Shown one piece after another: positions 26,009-36,050 of a DNA stretch of 64,000 bases. Where the stretch lies: NCBI RefSeq assembly GCF_028401955.1, contig NZ_JAQOTJ010000008.1, forward strand, positions 124,001 to 188,000, read 5' to 3'. The notes under the pieces are model-generated. The model ran no database searches. It was not told the origin of the DNA and was given only the letters and a program-made list of their open reading frames with translations. Positions within the stretch are counted from its first letter, which is position 1; each line of letters opens with the position of its first letter. The translations under genes and the position numbers were made by a program. This stretch comes from Bacillus sp. BP-3 (GTDB lineage Bacteria; Bacillota; Bacilli; Bacillales; Bacillaceae_G).

Positions 26009-26261
26009 TGATATGTAAAGGCTCTATCTGCTTTCGTTATCGAGTTAACTAGTAAAACAGCATACCGATTAGCAGGATGACAATAGTTATTGTCACTTGG
26101 TTATTTTGGGTGCAATTCAGGGTGTTATTTGAGATGTGAAAAATAAACAAAAAATAGGTAATTTATGTTAAGGTGTAAAGAGAAGCAAATTTGTCATTGT
26201 TCAGTTAATGGACAGGTTTGTTGAACCTAGTTCGGTAAAGTTAAAAAAAGTGGAGGGGCAA

Positions 26262-26777
26262 ATGGATAATCACAAGTTTGATGAGTTTATTAAAATTGCA
26301 AAAAAACTAAATGATATTGAAATTATTCCATTGTTAATGGGTTCGGTTGGTTTAGAAGTCATTACAGGAAAGAGCTGGGATGCCCAAGACTTAGATGTTC
26401 ATGTACCTGGTGATAAAAGAGGGTGGGAAGTGCCACCTGAACTATCTATACATAACTGGAATGATATTGTGAAAGTCATGACTTCAATGGAATATAGCCT
26501 AATTGATTTGCATGAACATGAGTTCTCTAAAGAGGGATTATCAGTTGAGTTCGGTATTATTGACACTTTACCAAATTTTGCAGGAGTACAATTAGAGTAT
26601 TTAGAAATACATAAAAATGGAGACATAAAGTATTATTTACTAAATCCTGAGCAATATTTACGTGTTTACGAGTCTTCATCTAAGGATAGTTATCGAGCAG
26701 ATAAAAATAATAATAAAGATATTAGAAAAATAGATTTTTTAAAAAGTATGATATATAATGACTACAATTCTTACTAA
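26262..26777 (+). CDS. Nucleotidyltransferase-fold-like protein
   Basis: A 171-residue protein with GSVGLEVITGKSWDAQDLDVHVPG near residues 27-50, which resembles the G-S-x(n)-D-x-D pattern of minimal nucleotidyltransferases, although the spacing is unusual. It may be a non-canonical or inactive member. I have no specific function for it. The ATG at 26262 follows GTGGAGGGG; the ATG 18 codons upstream has no site. A terminator follows, so it is monocistronic. Confidence 0.6.
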   Translation: MDNHKFDEFIKIAKKLNDIEIIPLLMGSVGLEVITGKSWDAQDLDVHVPGDKRGWEVPPELSIHNWNDIVKVMTSMEYSLIDLHEHEFSKEGLSVEFGIIDTLPNFAGVQLEYLEIHKNGDIKYYLLNPEQYLRVYESSSKDSYRADKNNNKDIRKIDFLKSMIYNDYNSY

Positions 26778-26823
26778 TTTTATTGTGCTAACGGAGTGCT
26801 TTAATTAAGAAGTCCTCCTTAAA

Positions 26824-26860
26824 AAACAAGCTCAGAGCACTAAACCCTGAGCTTGTTTGC
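26824..26860. terminator. Terminator
   Basis: A perfect 12-bp stem (AAACAAGCTCAG / CTGAGCTTGTTT) around an 11-base loop. The 3' side on the plus strand has only TTT. Confidence 0.65.
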
Positions 26861-26987
26861 GCGTTAGTTACTCTGTGATTTAACTTGTGAATTCAAATGT
26901 TATTTAGCTTATTATATTATTTTAGGTTTTCTCCACAATAACAGAACTACTTAGTTTGACGCTACCCCCCTTTTTTTCGTAGGCTAA

Positions 26988-27302
26988 CTAAAGAATCCTT
27001 TGTAATATAGGTATGCATTTATACAAGACTACATTGTGTGTTCCTTGCACAATGTAGTTGTCCCCGTCTAAAAGAAACACACTATTTGTGGTAACATTTC
27101 CATCACCAAATTTGGTAGTTATGTCTCCTACTACCTTTCCATCTATCCATTTTTCTTTAGAATGAGGTGGAACTACTTGTATATATTTAATCGTTTCTTC
27201 TCCATCACCTGAGATTAGTGTAGTATGAATATTTCTTTTTTGAATCACGTTTCTATTTTCGTTTAATTCATCGAGAAGTGATTTTGTGTTAAGACTTTTC
27301 AT
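26988..27302 (-). CDS. Hypothetical protein (104 residues)
   Basis: Not recognised. The protein is soluble, with an N-terminal Asn-rich helix and a beta-rich middle (KYIQVVPPHSKEKWIDGKVVGD) that could form a small barrel. The ATG at 27302 has a clear GGGAGGA site; the longer frame upstream has none. It is divergent from the phospholipase D-like gene. Codon use matches the surroundings. Confidence 0.6.
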   Translation of the reverse strand: MKSLNTKSLLDELNENRNVIQKRNIHTTLISGDGEETIKYIQVVPPHSKEKWIDGKVVGDITTKFGDGNVTTNSVFLLDGDNYIVQGTHNVVLYKCIPILQRIL

Positions 27303-27427
27303 CTGTTCCTCCCGTATGTATATGTAATAGTAAAAAATAATATGAATCGACCTGTAAACGAGCATTAAAAATAACTTCTGCTGAAATACTATGTAGAAAC
27401 AATTATTTTGTGCGGAAGGAAATCGAA

Positions 27428-28639
27428 ATGGTGAAAAAAATACTTCGGATTATTTCTATTATTATTGCTATATTCATTCTTCTACTCGTTTGTATGCATG
27501 TTGATGTTACACTGGGAAGAAAGATAGAAGCGAAAAAAAATCAAACGAAAGAATATGCACTTCACTATAGTGATTTCCAACTATATGTTGAGGGGCAATC
27601 TTTGTATCAGCAGCTATTTTCTGATATAAAAGAGGCGAAACATTCGATTCTCACTTATTTCTTTATCATTTCAGATGATAAAAGCAGTCATACTTTTTTG
27701 GAGTTGTTGAAAGAAAAAGCAAAAGAGGGTGTACAAGTATACCTAGCAATCGATCGGATTAATGATTTGTCTTTCAAAAGAAAAATGAAAAATGAATTGC
27801 AAGCAAGTGGTGTTCATTTTACATATAGTAGAAAAGCTGAATTGCCATTCTTTTTTTATTCGCTACATCATCGAAATCACCGCCGAATTACAACAATTGA
27901 TGGAAAAATAGGATACAGTGGTGGTTTTAACATAGGAGATGAATATTTAGGGAAAAATAAGAAATTTGGATATTGGCGAGATTATCATATGCGAATAATA
28001 GGAGAAGGGGTGAGAGATTTAGAAGAACAGTTTGCCTCAGACTGGAAACGTGATACTTCTGAAGCGATAACAAGTATTTCGCAACAGAGTGCCCCAGGGA
28101 AAACGTTACATACATTAACTAGTTATAATGGCCATGGTCTAATCCAAAAGTATATTGAATTAATAAAGCAGGCAAAACAATCTATTGTGATTACCACTCC
28201 GTATTTTATACCAAAAGATGAAAAACTTATGAATGCTTTAATTCAAGCGAGGCAGAGGGGTGTTTCTGTTAAAATATTGTGGTCTTATAAGCCGGATGTT
28301 CCTTTTATAAAAGAAGCTGCCTATCCTTATATTCGTCAAGCAGTCGAGAATGGCATTTCTGTATATGGATATAAAAAAGGGATGTTTCATGGGAAAGCTA
28401 TGGTGTTTGATAATGAAACAATTGTTATAGGAACAGCAAATTTTACCCCGCGCAGCTTTCATATCAATGATGAGATGAACTTCTATATAAAGGGCGGTCC
28501 TATTTTACAACAATTAAATCAAGCATTAGCGCAAGATATTCAAGATTCAAAAGAAATGACGATATCATTCTTAAACAATTTGTCCTTTTTAGAGAAGTGT
28601 AAGGAAAAGATGGTAGGGATGTTTAATTATTATTTATAG
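27428..28639 (+). CDS. Phospholipase D-superfamily cardiolipin synthase-like protein (YwjE-like)
   Basis: The 403-residue protein has one N-terminal helix (LRIISIIIAIFILLLVC) and two PLD domains. The second HKD motif is intact (H321, K323, D328 in HGKAMVFD). The first reads HRRITTID, so the usual lysine is Arg153. Length matches the short YwjE type of cardiolipin synthase rather than the 480-510 residue ClsA. The expected reaction joins two phosphatidylglycerol molecules. The Lys-to-Arg change could reduce activity. The start at 27428 follows GGAAGGAA. Confidence 0.82.
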   Translation: MVKKILRIISIIIAIFILLLVCMHVDVTLGRKIEAKKNQTKEYALHYSDFQLYVEGQSLYQQLFSDIKEAKHSILTYFFIISDDKSSHTFLELLKEKAKEGVQVYLAIDRINDLSFKRKMKNELQASGVHFTYSRKAELPFFFYSLHHRNHRRITTIDGKIGYSGGFNIGDEYLGKNKKFGYWRDYHMRIIGEGVRDLEEQFASDWKRDTSEAITSISQQSAPGKTLHTLTSYNGHGLIQKYIELIKQAKQSIVITTPYFIPKDEKLMNALIQARQRGVSVKILWSYKPDVPFIKEAAYPYIRQAVENGISVYGYKKGMFHGKAMVFDNETIVIGTANFTPRSFHINDEMNFYIKGGPILQQLNQALAQDIQDSKEMTISFLNNLSFLEKCKEKMVGMFNYYL

Positions 28640-28651
28640 AAATATGAATGA

Positions 28652-28684
28652 GAGAAACTGCGATATGATACGGCAGTTTTTTTC
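28652..28684 (+). terminator. Terminator after the cardiolipin synthase-like gene
   Basis: AAACTGC pairs with GCAGTTT around an 11-base loop, followed by T5C. The bcr1 element begins a few bases later. Confidence 0.75.
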
Positions 28685-28687
28685 TTA

Positions 28688-28983
28688 TTTATCCCGCATT
28701 AACGGGCAGTAATACTCCCACCTCAAAATTCAGCAAAAGCATTGTCCAGCTCTAGCGGCTAGAATCTCCGGTCGTTTCGCCCCCTCGGACGAGGCAAAAA
28801 GCGCCTCTCTGTCGGGTGCTCCAACGTCCTGCGATTCTGAGCAAGCCGCTTCCGCTTTTCTTAAGAAGTTAGGTGGGAGATAAACTGCCCGTAAAAGCCC
28901 GATTGGTGAGGGCTGATAATCAGTGAGGGCTGATAATCAGTGGGGGATGAAGAAAACCCCCACTGATTAAAGTTTCACTTTAT
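28688..28983 (+). repeat. bcr1 element, interrupted by another repeat
   Basis: It begins TTTATCCCGCATTAACGGGC and ends TTTCACTTTAT, so TTTAT occurs at both ends as in the other copies. It is 296 bp instead of about 152 because a second sequence occupies 28741-28858. A 17-bp tandem duplication (TGAGGGCTGATAATCAG at 28907-28923 and 28924-28940) adds the rest. Stem halves ACGGGCAGT and ACTGCCCGT flank the insertion. Confidence 0.85.
28741..28858. repeat. GC-rich palindromic repeat nested in bcr1
   Basis: It starts TTGTCCAGCTCTAGCGGCTAG and ends GCAAGCCGCTTCCGCTTTTC, a much higher GC content than its surroundings. It resembles the intergenic 'CTCCAGCGCCTAG...CTTCCGCTTTTCT' repeat that I know from many Bacillus genomes. 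It has several self-complementary blocks and no coding capacity. Confidence 0.6.
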
Positions 28984-29115
28984 ATTAATAGCTCAAGAAA
29001 TGAATACATATTTTTACAATATATACTTTGGGTGATAAACTAAACTGGCAGGGAAGAATTATTTTTCATAAAGACTAAGGAAGTATGTGGGGAGATTCTA
29101 TGAGGGGGAATTGAA

Positions 29116-29790
29116 GTGAAACGTCAAACTGTTATTCGCGAAATTGCGGAGCATATATGTGCGCTTACATTAAATCATCCTGTAAGAGTGGGTGTTAGTG
29201 GTATAACAGCTTCAGGGAAAACAACATTTGCTAATGAATTAGCGAAAGAAGTTGAAAATCAAGGAAGAAAAGTAATTCGAACAAGTATTGATTACTTCCA
29301 CAATCCAAGAGCAATTCGATATGCACAAGGGAAGGAATCGGCGAAAGGCTATTATGAAGATGCTCATGATTATAAAGCTATTTCTGAACGATTATTAATC
29401 CCATTAGGACCAAATGGGACAAAACGTTATGAGATACAATCACACGATTTAGAGAGCGATCTGTATATCCGCTCTGAACCAATATTGGCTTCAGAAGATA
29501 CGATATGTATAGTAGATGGAACCTTTTTATTTAAAGAAGAACTGAAACATTTATTTGACTATAAAGTATATGTGGAAACAGATTTTCAGATTGCTAGAGA
29601 ACGTGGTTCCAAGAGAGAAGCAAAAGCTTTTGGAAGTAAAGAGAAAGCTGAGGATATGTTTATACAGCGCTATCATGCGGCTTGTCGTATGTACATAGAA
29701 GGGCATGCACCAAAGGAGTGTGTGGATGTAGTTGTAAACAATAATAATATAGAAGGGCCAGTAGCTGTATTTAATGGGGATTCTTTTTAG
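29116..29790 (+). CDS. Uridine kinase family protein
   Basis: The 224-residue P-loop kinase has GVSGITASGKTTF (about 26-38), a D-Y-F-H block (TSIDYFHNP, 60-68) typical of uridine/phosphoribulokinase relatives, and a lid region rich in Arg (RERGSKREAK). The family phosphorylates uridine or similar substrates with ATP or GTP. The GTG start follows AGGGGGA. It lies alone between the bcr1 element and the glutamate symporter gene. Confidence 0.83.
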   Translation: MKRQTVIREIAEHICALTLNHPVRVGVSGITASGKTTFANELAKEVENQGRKVIRTSIDYFHNPRAIRYAQGKESAKGYYEDAHDYKAISERLLIPLGPNGTKRYEIQSHDLESDLYIRSEPILASEDTICIVDGTFLFKEELKHLFDYKVYVETDFQIARERGSKREAKAFGSKEKAEDMFIQRYHAACRMYIEGHAPKECVDVVVNNNNIEGPVAVFNGDSF

Positions 29791-29970
29791 ATTATACGGA
29801 ATAATCTGATGTTTTATAAATTCTAATTTTTGGTTGTATAATGAAGAAGAGCACAATTAATTGAAGATTTTAAGAAAAAAATTCGAAAGTTTTGTGACAA
29901 ACTTGTAGTTTTGTGTCTGATTTTGTAGGTTCGTCTTTATCATGTGATTATGCTTTTATATATTAGGAAT

Positions 29971-29984
29971 TGAAAGCGTTCGCA
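29971..29984 (+). promoter_or_regulatory. Catabolite-responsive element (cre) before gltP
   Basis: TGAAAGCGTTCGCA matches the CcpA consensus TGWAARCGYTWNCW at 13 of 14 positions. It lies just upstream of the ribosome binding site, a position suited to CcpA repression by roadblock. Confidence 0.65.
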
Positions 29985-30001
29985 TGGAAGGGATGAAATA
30001 C

Positions 30002-31273
30002 ATGAAAAAATTCGGATTAGCTACACAAATTTTTGTAGCGCTTATTTTAGGGATTGTTGTAGGGGCAATCTTTTATGGAAATAAAACAGCTATTTCCTAT
30101 ATTACACCGCTTGGGGACATATTTATTCATTTAATTAAAATGATTGTCGTTCCAATTGTTATATCTGCACTTATTGTTGCAGTAGCTGGTGTGGGCGATA
30201 TGAAGAAGCTCGGTAAATTAGGTGGGAAAACAATCCTTTATTTTGAAATTATCACGACGATTGCTATTTTAATGGGCTTAGTAGCAGCGAACGTGTTCCA
30301 TCCAGGAACGGGCGTTGATATGAGCCATTTACAGCAAACTGATATTTCGGCTTATAAAGCAACAGCTGATGCAACGGAGAAAAAAGGTTTTGCAGAAACA
30401 ATTGTTCATATTGTACCAAAAAACGTATTTGAATCTATCACACAAGGGGACTTATTACCAATTATTTTCTTCTCAGTGTTATTCGGTTTAGGAGTTGCTG
30501 CAATCGGAGAAAAAGGAAAGCCAGTCTTTAATTTCTTTGAAGGTGTATTAGAAGCAATGTTTTGGGTTACAAATCAAGTCATGAAATTTGCTCCGGTTGG
30601 TGTATTTGCATTAATTGCTGTTACGGTTGCAAAATTTGGAGTGGCTACTCTGCTTCCGTTAGGGAAACTAGTTCTCGCTGTTTATGTAACGGTTGTGTTA
30701 TTTGTTATTGTGGTATTAGGTATCAATGCGAAAATAGTGGGAGTAAACATTTTCACCTTAATGAAAGTTGTAAAAGAAGAATTAATTCTTTCTTTTACAA
30801 CAGCAAGTTCAGAAGCTGTTTTACCAAATATTATGAGAAAAATGGAAGAGTTCGGTTGTCCGAAAGCCGTTGCTTCTTTCGTAATACCTACGGGCTATAC
30901 ATTTAATTTAACTGGATCAGCTATTTATCAAGCGTTAGCGTCACTATTTGTAGCGCAAATGTATGGTATACACATGTCGTTAACAGAACAAATTACATTG
31001 TTATTTGTTTTAATGTTAACGTCTAAAGGAATGGCTGGTGTTCCTGGTGCTTCCTTTGTTGTTGTATTGGCAACATTAGGTTCAATGGGACTTCCATTAG
31101 AAGGAATTGCTTTAATTGCTGGTATTGATCGCATTTTAGATATGATTCGCTCGTCTGTCAATGTATTAGGGAACGCATTAGCGGCGATTGTCATGTCGAA
31201 ATGGGAAGGCGAATTTGATCAAGAAAAAGCAAAACAGTATGTAGAAACTGTAAACCAAGCTAAAGCAGCATAA
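30002..31273 (+). CDS. gltP: Glutamate/aspartate:cation symporter (DAACS family)
   Basis: The 423-residue carrier has eight helices plus re-entrant hairpins. Signature parts are the serine-rich TTASSEAVLP, the NLTGSAIYQ segment, and the final IAGIDRILDMIRSSVNVLGNA with the substrate-binding Asp and Arg. It imports L-glutamate and/or L-aspartate with H+ or Na+. I start at MKKFGLAT (30002), where AAGGGATG is well spaced; two other ATGs lie 3 and 6 codons upstream. Aspartase and malic enzyme follow in the same direction, indicating uptake of aspartate as a carbon source. A cre site suggests CcpA repression. Confidence 0.9.
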   Translation: MKKFGLATQIFVALILGIVVGAIFYGNKTAISYITPLGDIFIHLIKMIVVPIVISALIVAVAGVGDMKKLGKLGGKTILYFEIITTIAILMGLVAANVFHPGTGVDMSHLQQTDISAYKATADATEKKGFAETIVHIVPKNVFESITQGDLLPIIFFSVLFGLGVAAIGEKGKPVFNFFEGVLEAMFWVTNQVMKFAPVGVFALIAVTVAKFGVATLLPLGKLVLAVYVTVVLFVIVVLGINAKIVGVNIFTLMKVVKEELILSFTTASSEAVLPNIMRKMEEFGCPKAVASFVIPTGYTFNLTGSAIYQALASLFVAQMYGIHMSLTEQITLLFVLMLTSKGMAGVPGASFVVVLATLGSMGLPLEGIALIAGIDRILDMIRSSVNVLGNALAAIVMSKWEGEFDQEKAKQYVETVNQAKAA

Positions 31274-31443
31274 ATTAAAAGTTGAATTAGTGAGAGATTA
31301 TTTAGCTCTCGCTGATTATTTGTGAAACGAATTGATGTATTACAAATAGTATATCTCCAGATTCATTATTTATTTCTTGTAAAATTTGAAGTAAGAGAAT
31401 GGTTACATATGGGGCAAAATAAGGTGAGGAGTGGAATATATAT

Positions 31444-32883
31444 ATGGCAACAGTAACTGAAGCTAAAAAAGATGTGCGAATTGAAAGAGATTTTTTAGGT
31501 GAGAAAGAAGTACCAATGCATGCATATTATGGTGTTCAAACGATGCGTGCGGTCGAAAACTTTCCGATTACAGGTTATAAAATCCATGAAGGATTAATTA
31601 ACGCATTAGCGATTGTAAAAAAAGCGGCAGCGCTTGCAAATACAGATGTTGGACGATTAGAACTAAAAAAAGGTACAGCAATTGCAGAGGCAGCAGAAGA
31701 GATTCTTGAGGGGAAATGGCACGAGCATTTTATCGTAGATCCGATCCAAGGCGGAGCTGGAACTTCTATGAATATGAATGCAAATGAAGTGATTGCCAAT
31801 CGTGCTCTTGAATTATTAGAAATGGAAAAAGGCGACTATCATTACATTAGCCCAAATAGCCACGTGAATATGGCGCAATCAACAAATGATGCATTCCCAA
31901 CTGCAATTCATATTGCAACGTTAAACTCATTAGAGGAATTATTACAAACGATGGGATATATGCGTGATATCTTTGAATTAAAAGCAGAGCAATTTGACCA
32001 TGTTATTAAAATGGGACGCACGCATTTACAAGATGCTGTACCGATTCGTCTTGGACAAGAGTTTAAAGCATATGCTCGTGTACTTGGACGTGATATTAAA
32101 CGTATCGAGAAATCTCGTCAACATTTATATGAAGTAAATATGGGAGCGACAGCTGTTGGTACTGGATTAAATGCAGATCCGCAGTACATTGAGGCTGTAG
32201 TAAAACATTTAGCTAATATTAGTAAATTGCCTCTTGTTGGAGCAGAAGATTTAGTAGATGCAACGCAAAATACAGATGCATATACAGAAGTTTCAGCTGC
32301 GCTGAAAGTATGTATGATGAATATGTCCAAAATTGCAAATGACTTGCGCTTAATGGCATCAGGTCCGCGCGTTGGATTGAGTGAAATTATGCTTCCAGCT
32401 CGTCAACCTGGTTCTTCTATTATGCCAGGGAAAGTAAACCCTGTAATGCCAGAAGTAATTAACCAAATTGCGTTCCAAGTAATTGGGAACGACCATACAA
32501 TTTGTCTTGCTTCAGAAGCAGGTCAATTAGAACTGAATGTAATGGAACCAGTGTTAGTATTCAACTTACTTCAATCAATCAGTATTATGAATAACGGCTT
32601 CCGTGCTTTCACAGATAATTGCTTAAAAGGAATTGAAGCGAATGAAGCGCACTTAAAAGAATATGTTGAGAAAAGCGTTGGTATTATTACAGCTGTGAAT
32701 CCACATATCGGATACGAAGCAGCAGCCCGTGTTGCAAAAGAAGCAATTGCAACTGGTCAATCTGTCAGAGAAATTTGCTTGAAAAATGGTGTATTATCAC
32801 AAGAAGAATTAGACTTGATTTTAGATCCGTTTGAAATGACGCATCCTGGAATTGCAGGAGCATCTCTTTTAAAGAAAAATTAA
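31444..32883 (+). CDS. aspA: Aspartate ammonia-lyase (aspartase)
   Basis: A 479-residue member of the aspartase/fumarase superfamily with GRTHLQDAVPIRLGQEF, the NTDAYTEVSAALKV block and the catalytic signature GSSIMPGKVNPVMPE. It converts L-aspartate to fumarate and ammonia. Sequence details such as EHFIVDPIQGGAGTSMNMNANEVIANRA point to aspartase rather than fumarase. The likely site is the GGTGAGGAG before the ATG. It lies 170 bp after the symporter and is followed by its own terminator, then malic enzyme. Confidence 0.95.
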   Translation: MATVTEAKKDVRIERDFLGEKEVPMHAYYGVQTMRAVENFPITGYKIHEGLINALAIVKKAAALANTDVGRLELKKGTAIAEAAEEILEGKWHEHFIVDPIQGGAGTSMNMNANEVIANRALELLEMEKGDYHYISPNSHVNMAQSTNDAFPTAIHIATLNSLEELLQTMGYMRDIFELKAEQFDHVIKMGRTHLQDAVPIRLGQEFKAYARVLGRDIKRIEKSRQHLYEVNMGATAVGTGLNADPQYIEAVVKHLANISKLPLVGAEDLVDATQNTDAYTEVSAALKVCMMNMSKIANDLRLMASGPRVGLSEIMLPARQPGSSIMPGKVNPVMPEVINQIAFQVIGNDHTICLASEAGQLELNVMEPVLVFNLLQSISIMNNGFRAFTDNCLKGIEANEAHLKEYVEKSVGIITAVNPHIGYEAAARVAKEAIATGQSVREICLKNGVLSQEELDLILDPFEMTHPGIAGASLLKKN

Positions 32884-32911
32884 AAAAGGGGGGACTTTCC
32901 CCTTTTTTTTG
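32884..32911 (+). terminator. Terminator after aspA
   Basis: AAAAAAGGGG and CCCCTTTTTTTT pair around a short GGACTTT loop, directly at the aspA stop. Confidence 0.85.
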
Positions 32912-32955
32912 TTTACAATATAGAAATGTTATATATCAATAAAGGTAGGGGTTAT

Positions 32956-34668
32956 ATGAGTAAATTTACAGTTTCCTCGAATGGAACTTTAGAAACAACA
33001 TTACGAGGAGCAGAAGTATTAGCAACACCACTATTAAATAAGGGTGTCGCTTTCTCGGCGGAGGAAAGGGAAGAATTAGGGTTAAAAGGGTTGTTACCGC
33101 CAGCGGTATTAACATTAGACGAACAAGCACGCCGTGCGTATGAACAATTTTGTTCACAGCCTGATGACTTATTAAAAAACGTATACTTAACAGCACTGCA
33201 TGATCGTAATGAAGTATTATTTTATCGTATTCTTACAGATCATTTGCGAGAAATGCTACCGATTGTATACACGCCAACTGTTGGTGTAGCGATTCAAAGA
33301 TATAGTCATGAGTATCGTAAGCCACGTGGTGTGTATTTATCAGTTAATGATCCAAATGGTATTGAGGAAGCTTTTTCTAACATTGGTGCAACTGCGGAAA
33401 ATATTGATTTAGTCGTTGTAACAGACGGTGAAGGTATTTTAGGAATTGGAGACTGGGGCGTTGGCGGTATTAATATTGCTATCGGAAAACTAGCTGTCTA
33501 CACAGCAGCAGTTGGTATTGATCCAAGTCGTGTATTACCGGTTATTTTAGATGTTGGTACAAACAATGAAGAGTTATTAAATAATCCGTTTTATATTGGA
33601 AATCGCCATCCACGTGTAACGGGAGAAGCATATGATACATTCATTGATTTGTTTGTAAAAGCTGTATGTAATAAGTTACCGAATGCACTGCTGCACTGGG
33701 AAGATTTTAGTACACGTAATGCGCGCAAAATTTTAGACAAATATCGTGATAATGTATGTACATTTAACGATGATATTCAAGGAACTGGCGCGGTTTCATT
33801 GGCAGCTGTGTTATCAGCTGTGAAAGCTTCTGGTGTTCCGCTATGTGAACATCGCGTTGTTGTTTTTGGTGCGGGTACTGCTGGAATTGGAATTGCAGAT
33901 CAAGTATGTGATGCGATGGTACGCTTAGGTTTATCAAAGGAAGAAGCAAATCGCCGTTTTTGGTGTATTGAACGTAATGGTTTACTTACTGATAATATGG
34001 ATGATCTTCTTGATTTCCAAAGTCCTTATGCACGTCAGATGTCTGAAGTCGAACGATGGAAGCAGTCAGAAACGATTGGTCTTGCTGAAGTTGTAAAACA
34101 TGTACAACCAACTATTTTAATTGGAACGTCAACAGTTGCTGGTGCATTTACAGAAGAAATTGTAAAAGAGATGGCAGCACATGTGGAACGACCAATTATT
34201 TTACCAATGTCTAATCCAACGCCTCTTGCGGAAGCAAAACCAGCAGACTTAATTTCTTGGACAGAAGGGCGAGCGCTTGTTGCAACTGGTAGTCCATTTG
34301 ATCCAGTTACATACAATGGAGTTACTTATGTAATTGGACAATCTAACAATGCACTTATCTTCCCAGGTCTTGGTCTTGGTACAAATGTTGTTCGTGCTCG
34401 TGTCATGACAGATGGTATGTTTGCGGCAGCAGCAGAAGCGGTGGCAAGTATGGTAGATACAAGTCAACCTGGTGCACCAATTCTTCCAGAAGTAGAGGAG
34501 TTGCGTAATATTTCTGAGATCGTTGCTGTTGAAGTAGCTAAAGCGGCAGTTGCTGAAGGTGTTGCTCGTGATATATTAAGTGATAATGATATCAGGAAGG
34601 CTGTAAAAGATGCAATGTGGCAACCTGTTTATCGTCAAATAAAAGCAGTTGAAAAAGTAACACTATAG
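32956..34668 (+). CDS. NAD-dependent malic enzyme (MaeA/SfcA type)
   Basis: The 570-residue enzyme has the malic enzyme N-domain ([21 protein letters not shown]), the catalytic [33 protein letters not shown] with Lys/Asp ligands, [11 protein letters not shown], and the NAD site [14 protein letters not shown]. It decarboxylates malate to pyruvate with NAD+. Length and motifs match the large eukaryote-like class (E. coli MaeA, B. subtilis MaeA/MalS). The ATG at 32956 follows AGGTAGGGG. With aspartase upstream and fumarase supplied elsewhere, it completes conversion of aspartate to pyruvate. Confidence 0.93.
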   Translation: MSKFTVSSNGTLETTLRGAEVLATPLLNKGVAFSAEEREELGLKGLLPPAVLTLDEQARRAYEQFCSQPDDLLKNVYLTALHDRNEVLFYRILTDHLREMLPIVYTPTVGVAIQRYSHEYRKPRGVYLSVNDPNGIEEAFSNIGATAENIDLVVVTDGEGILGIGDWGVGGINIAIGKLAVYTAAVGIDPSRVLPVILDVGTNNEELLNNPFYIGNRHPRVTGEAYDTFIDLFVKAVCNKLPNALLHWEDFSTRNARKILDKYRDNVCTFNDDIQGTGAVSLAAVLSAVKASGVPLCEHRVVVFGAGTAGIGIADQVCDAMVRLGLSKEEANRRFWCIERNGLLTDNMDDLLDFQSPYARQMSEVERWKQSETIGLAEVVKHVQPTILIGTSTVAGAFTEEIVKEMAAHVERPIILPMSNPTPLAEAKPADLISWTEGRALVATGSPFDPVTYNGVTYVIGQSNNALIFPGLGLGTNVVRARVMTDGMFAAAAEAVASMVDTSQPGAPILPEVEELRNISEIVAVEVAKAAVAEGVARDILSDNDIRKAVKDAMWQPVYRQIKAVEKVTL

Positions 34669-34674
34669 GAATAG

Positions 34675-34708
34675 AGCCCGTTTATATATTAAGCGGGCTT
34701 CCTTATTA
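34675..34708 (+). terminator. Terminator after the malic enzyme gene
   Basis: AGCCCG pairs with CGGGCT around a 13-base loop, followed by TCCTTATT. It is moderate in strength and may allow read-through into the two-component genes. Confidence 0.6.
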
Positions 34709-34732
34709 TATTTAAAGACTCAATAACGGGAA

Positions 34733-36046
34733 GTGACGTATTTGAACTGGCATCAATTGTGGAAGAAAGATATTTCACTTTTAATTATGTTAATTTTGAT
34801 TGTTCCGGTTGCTGGAGAACTGAACTTTCATCCATTTAATGATACGTTTCGTGTTAGCTTTGGAACACCGATTTTCTTCTTTTTACTATTATTCTTAAGG
34901 AAAATCCCAGCTGTTATAGCGGGAATTTTAGTTGGGGCATCTGTAGTAACATTTCGAATTGGCCTTGACTGGATGCTACATAGTTCTTTTCATTTCTCAG
35001 ATTCCTTTAGTATGCGTTATCCAGTTTTCTTTTATTATTTCGTATATGGAAGTCTTTTTTCAGTATGCAGAGTAAATCGATTTCATCAAAAACCATTTAT
35101 AATCGGGTGTTTTGGCATTACGATTGAAATTTTTTCAAGCATGGCAGAACTTGCTTTTTATCATATTTTTGTGCTCAGCACGATGATTACAGTTTCAGAA
35201 GTCAATAAAATTATTATTATCGCTATTTTTCGCAGTTTTTTTGCACTCGGTTTTTTAAATATGATGAGTTTATATGAGACAAAATTAAAAGAAGCGCAGG
35301 TTCGGAAAGAAAATGAAAAGATGTTTATGCATCTTTCCAATTTGTATGTAGAATCTGTTCATTTGAAGAAAACGCTGCAAAATGCAGAAAGGATTACACA
35401 AGAAGCGTACCAATTATATCGAAACTTACAAAAGAAAGGTAGCGCTGAGAATAATATAGAATCGTATAGTAAGAACGCGCTGAAAATTGCAGGAGAAGTA
35501 CATGAAATAAAAAAAGATAATCAAAGAATTTTTGCCGGGTTATCTAAACTTCTTTTAGATAAAAATCTATCGGAATATGTAAATGGAAATGAACTGGCGG
35601 AAATGATTATAAGAATTAACGAGAAATACGCACAGTTATTACAAAAGGAAGTCGTATTTTCTAAACAGATAGAAGGGGAGCATACGCAGTATCATGTATA
35701 TACTGTGTTGTCGATTTTAAATAATTTAGTTGCGAATGCTGTAGAAGCGATTGATAGTGTTGGTACAATTACAATTTATGTTAAGAAACAAGGAGCGTTT
35801 GTTACGTTTGAAGTAATAGATGATGGTCCGGGTATTTCGGGGAAATATAAGGAGTTAGTATTTAAGCCTGGTTTTACTTCAAAATATGATCAAACTGGAA
35901 CACCGTCAACAGGAATTGGTTTATCTTATATAAAAGAGATGGTGACGGAACTTGAGGGAGAGGTTATACTACAAGACAGAGATGCTGAAAGAGGCTGCAA
36001 GTTTATTGTACGGCTGCCGGAATCTAGCCTGACTAAGGAAGGATGA
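34733..36046 (+). CDS. glnK: Sensor kinase, GlnK (YcbA)-like
   Basis: A 437-residue kinase with six N-terminal membrane helices (to about residue 178), a coiled-coil linker (183-230), an unusual phosphoacceptor motif VHEIKKDNQR with H257, and a HATPase domain with NNLVANAVEAI, DDGPGI and STGIGLSYIKEM. This fits B. subtilis GlnK (YcbA), partner of GlnL, which controls glutamine use; it is unrelated to the P-II protein of the same name. The start is uncertain: GTG at 34733 or TTG three codons later (MNWHQLWKK). It overlaps no gene and ends 4 bp before its regulator. Its signal here may be an acidic amino acid or C4-acid. Confidence 0.8.
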   Translation: MTYLNWHQLWKKDISLLIMLILIVPVAGELNFHPFNDTFRVSFGTPIFFFLLLFLRKIPAVIAGILVGASVVTFRIGLDWMLHSSFHFSDSFSMRYPVFFYYFVYGSLFSVCRVNRFHQKPFIIGCFGITIEIFSSMAELAFYHIFVLSTMITVSEVNKIIIIAIFRSFFALGFLNMMSLYETKLKEAQVRKENEKMFMHLSNLYVESVHLKKTLQNAERITQEAYQLYRNLQKKGSAENNIESYSKNALKIAGEVHEIKKDNQRIFAGLSKLLLDKNLSEYVNGNELAEMIIRINEKYAQLLQKEVVFSKQIEGEHTQYHVYTVLSILNNLVANAVEAIDSVGTITIYVKKQGAFVTFEVIDDGPGISGKYKELVFKPGFTSKYDQTGTPSTGIGLSYIKEMVTELEGEVILQDRDAERGCKFIVRLPESSLTKEG

Positions 36047-36050
36047 GCCT

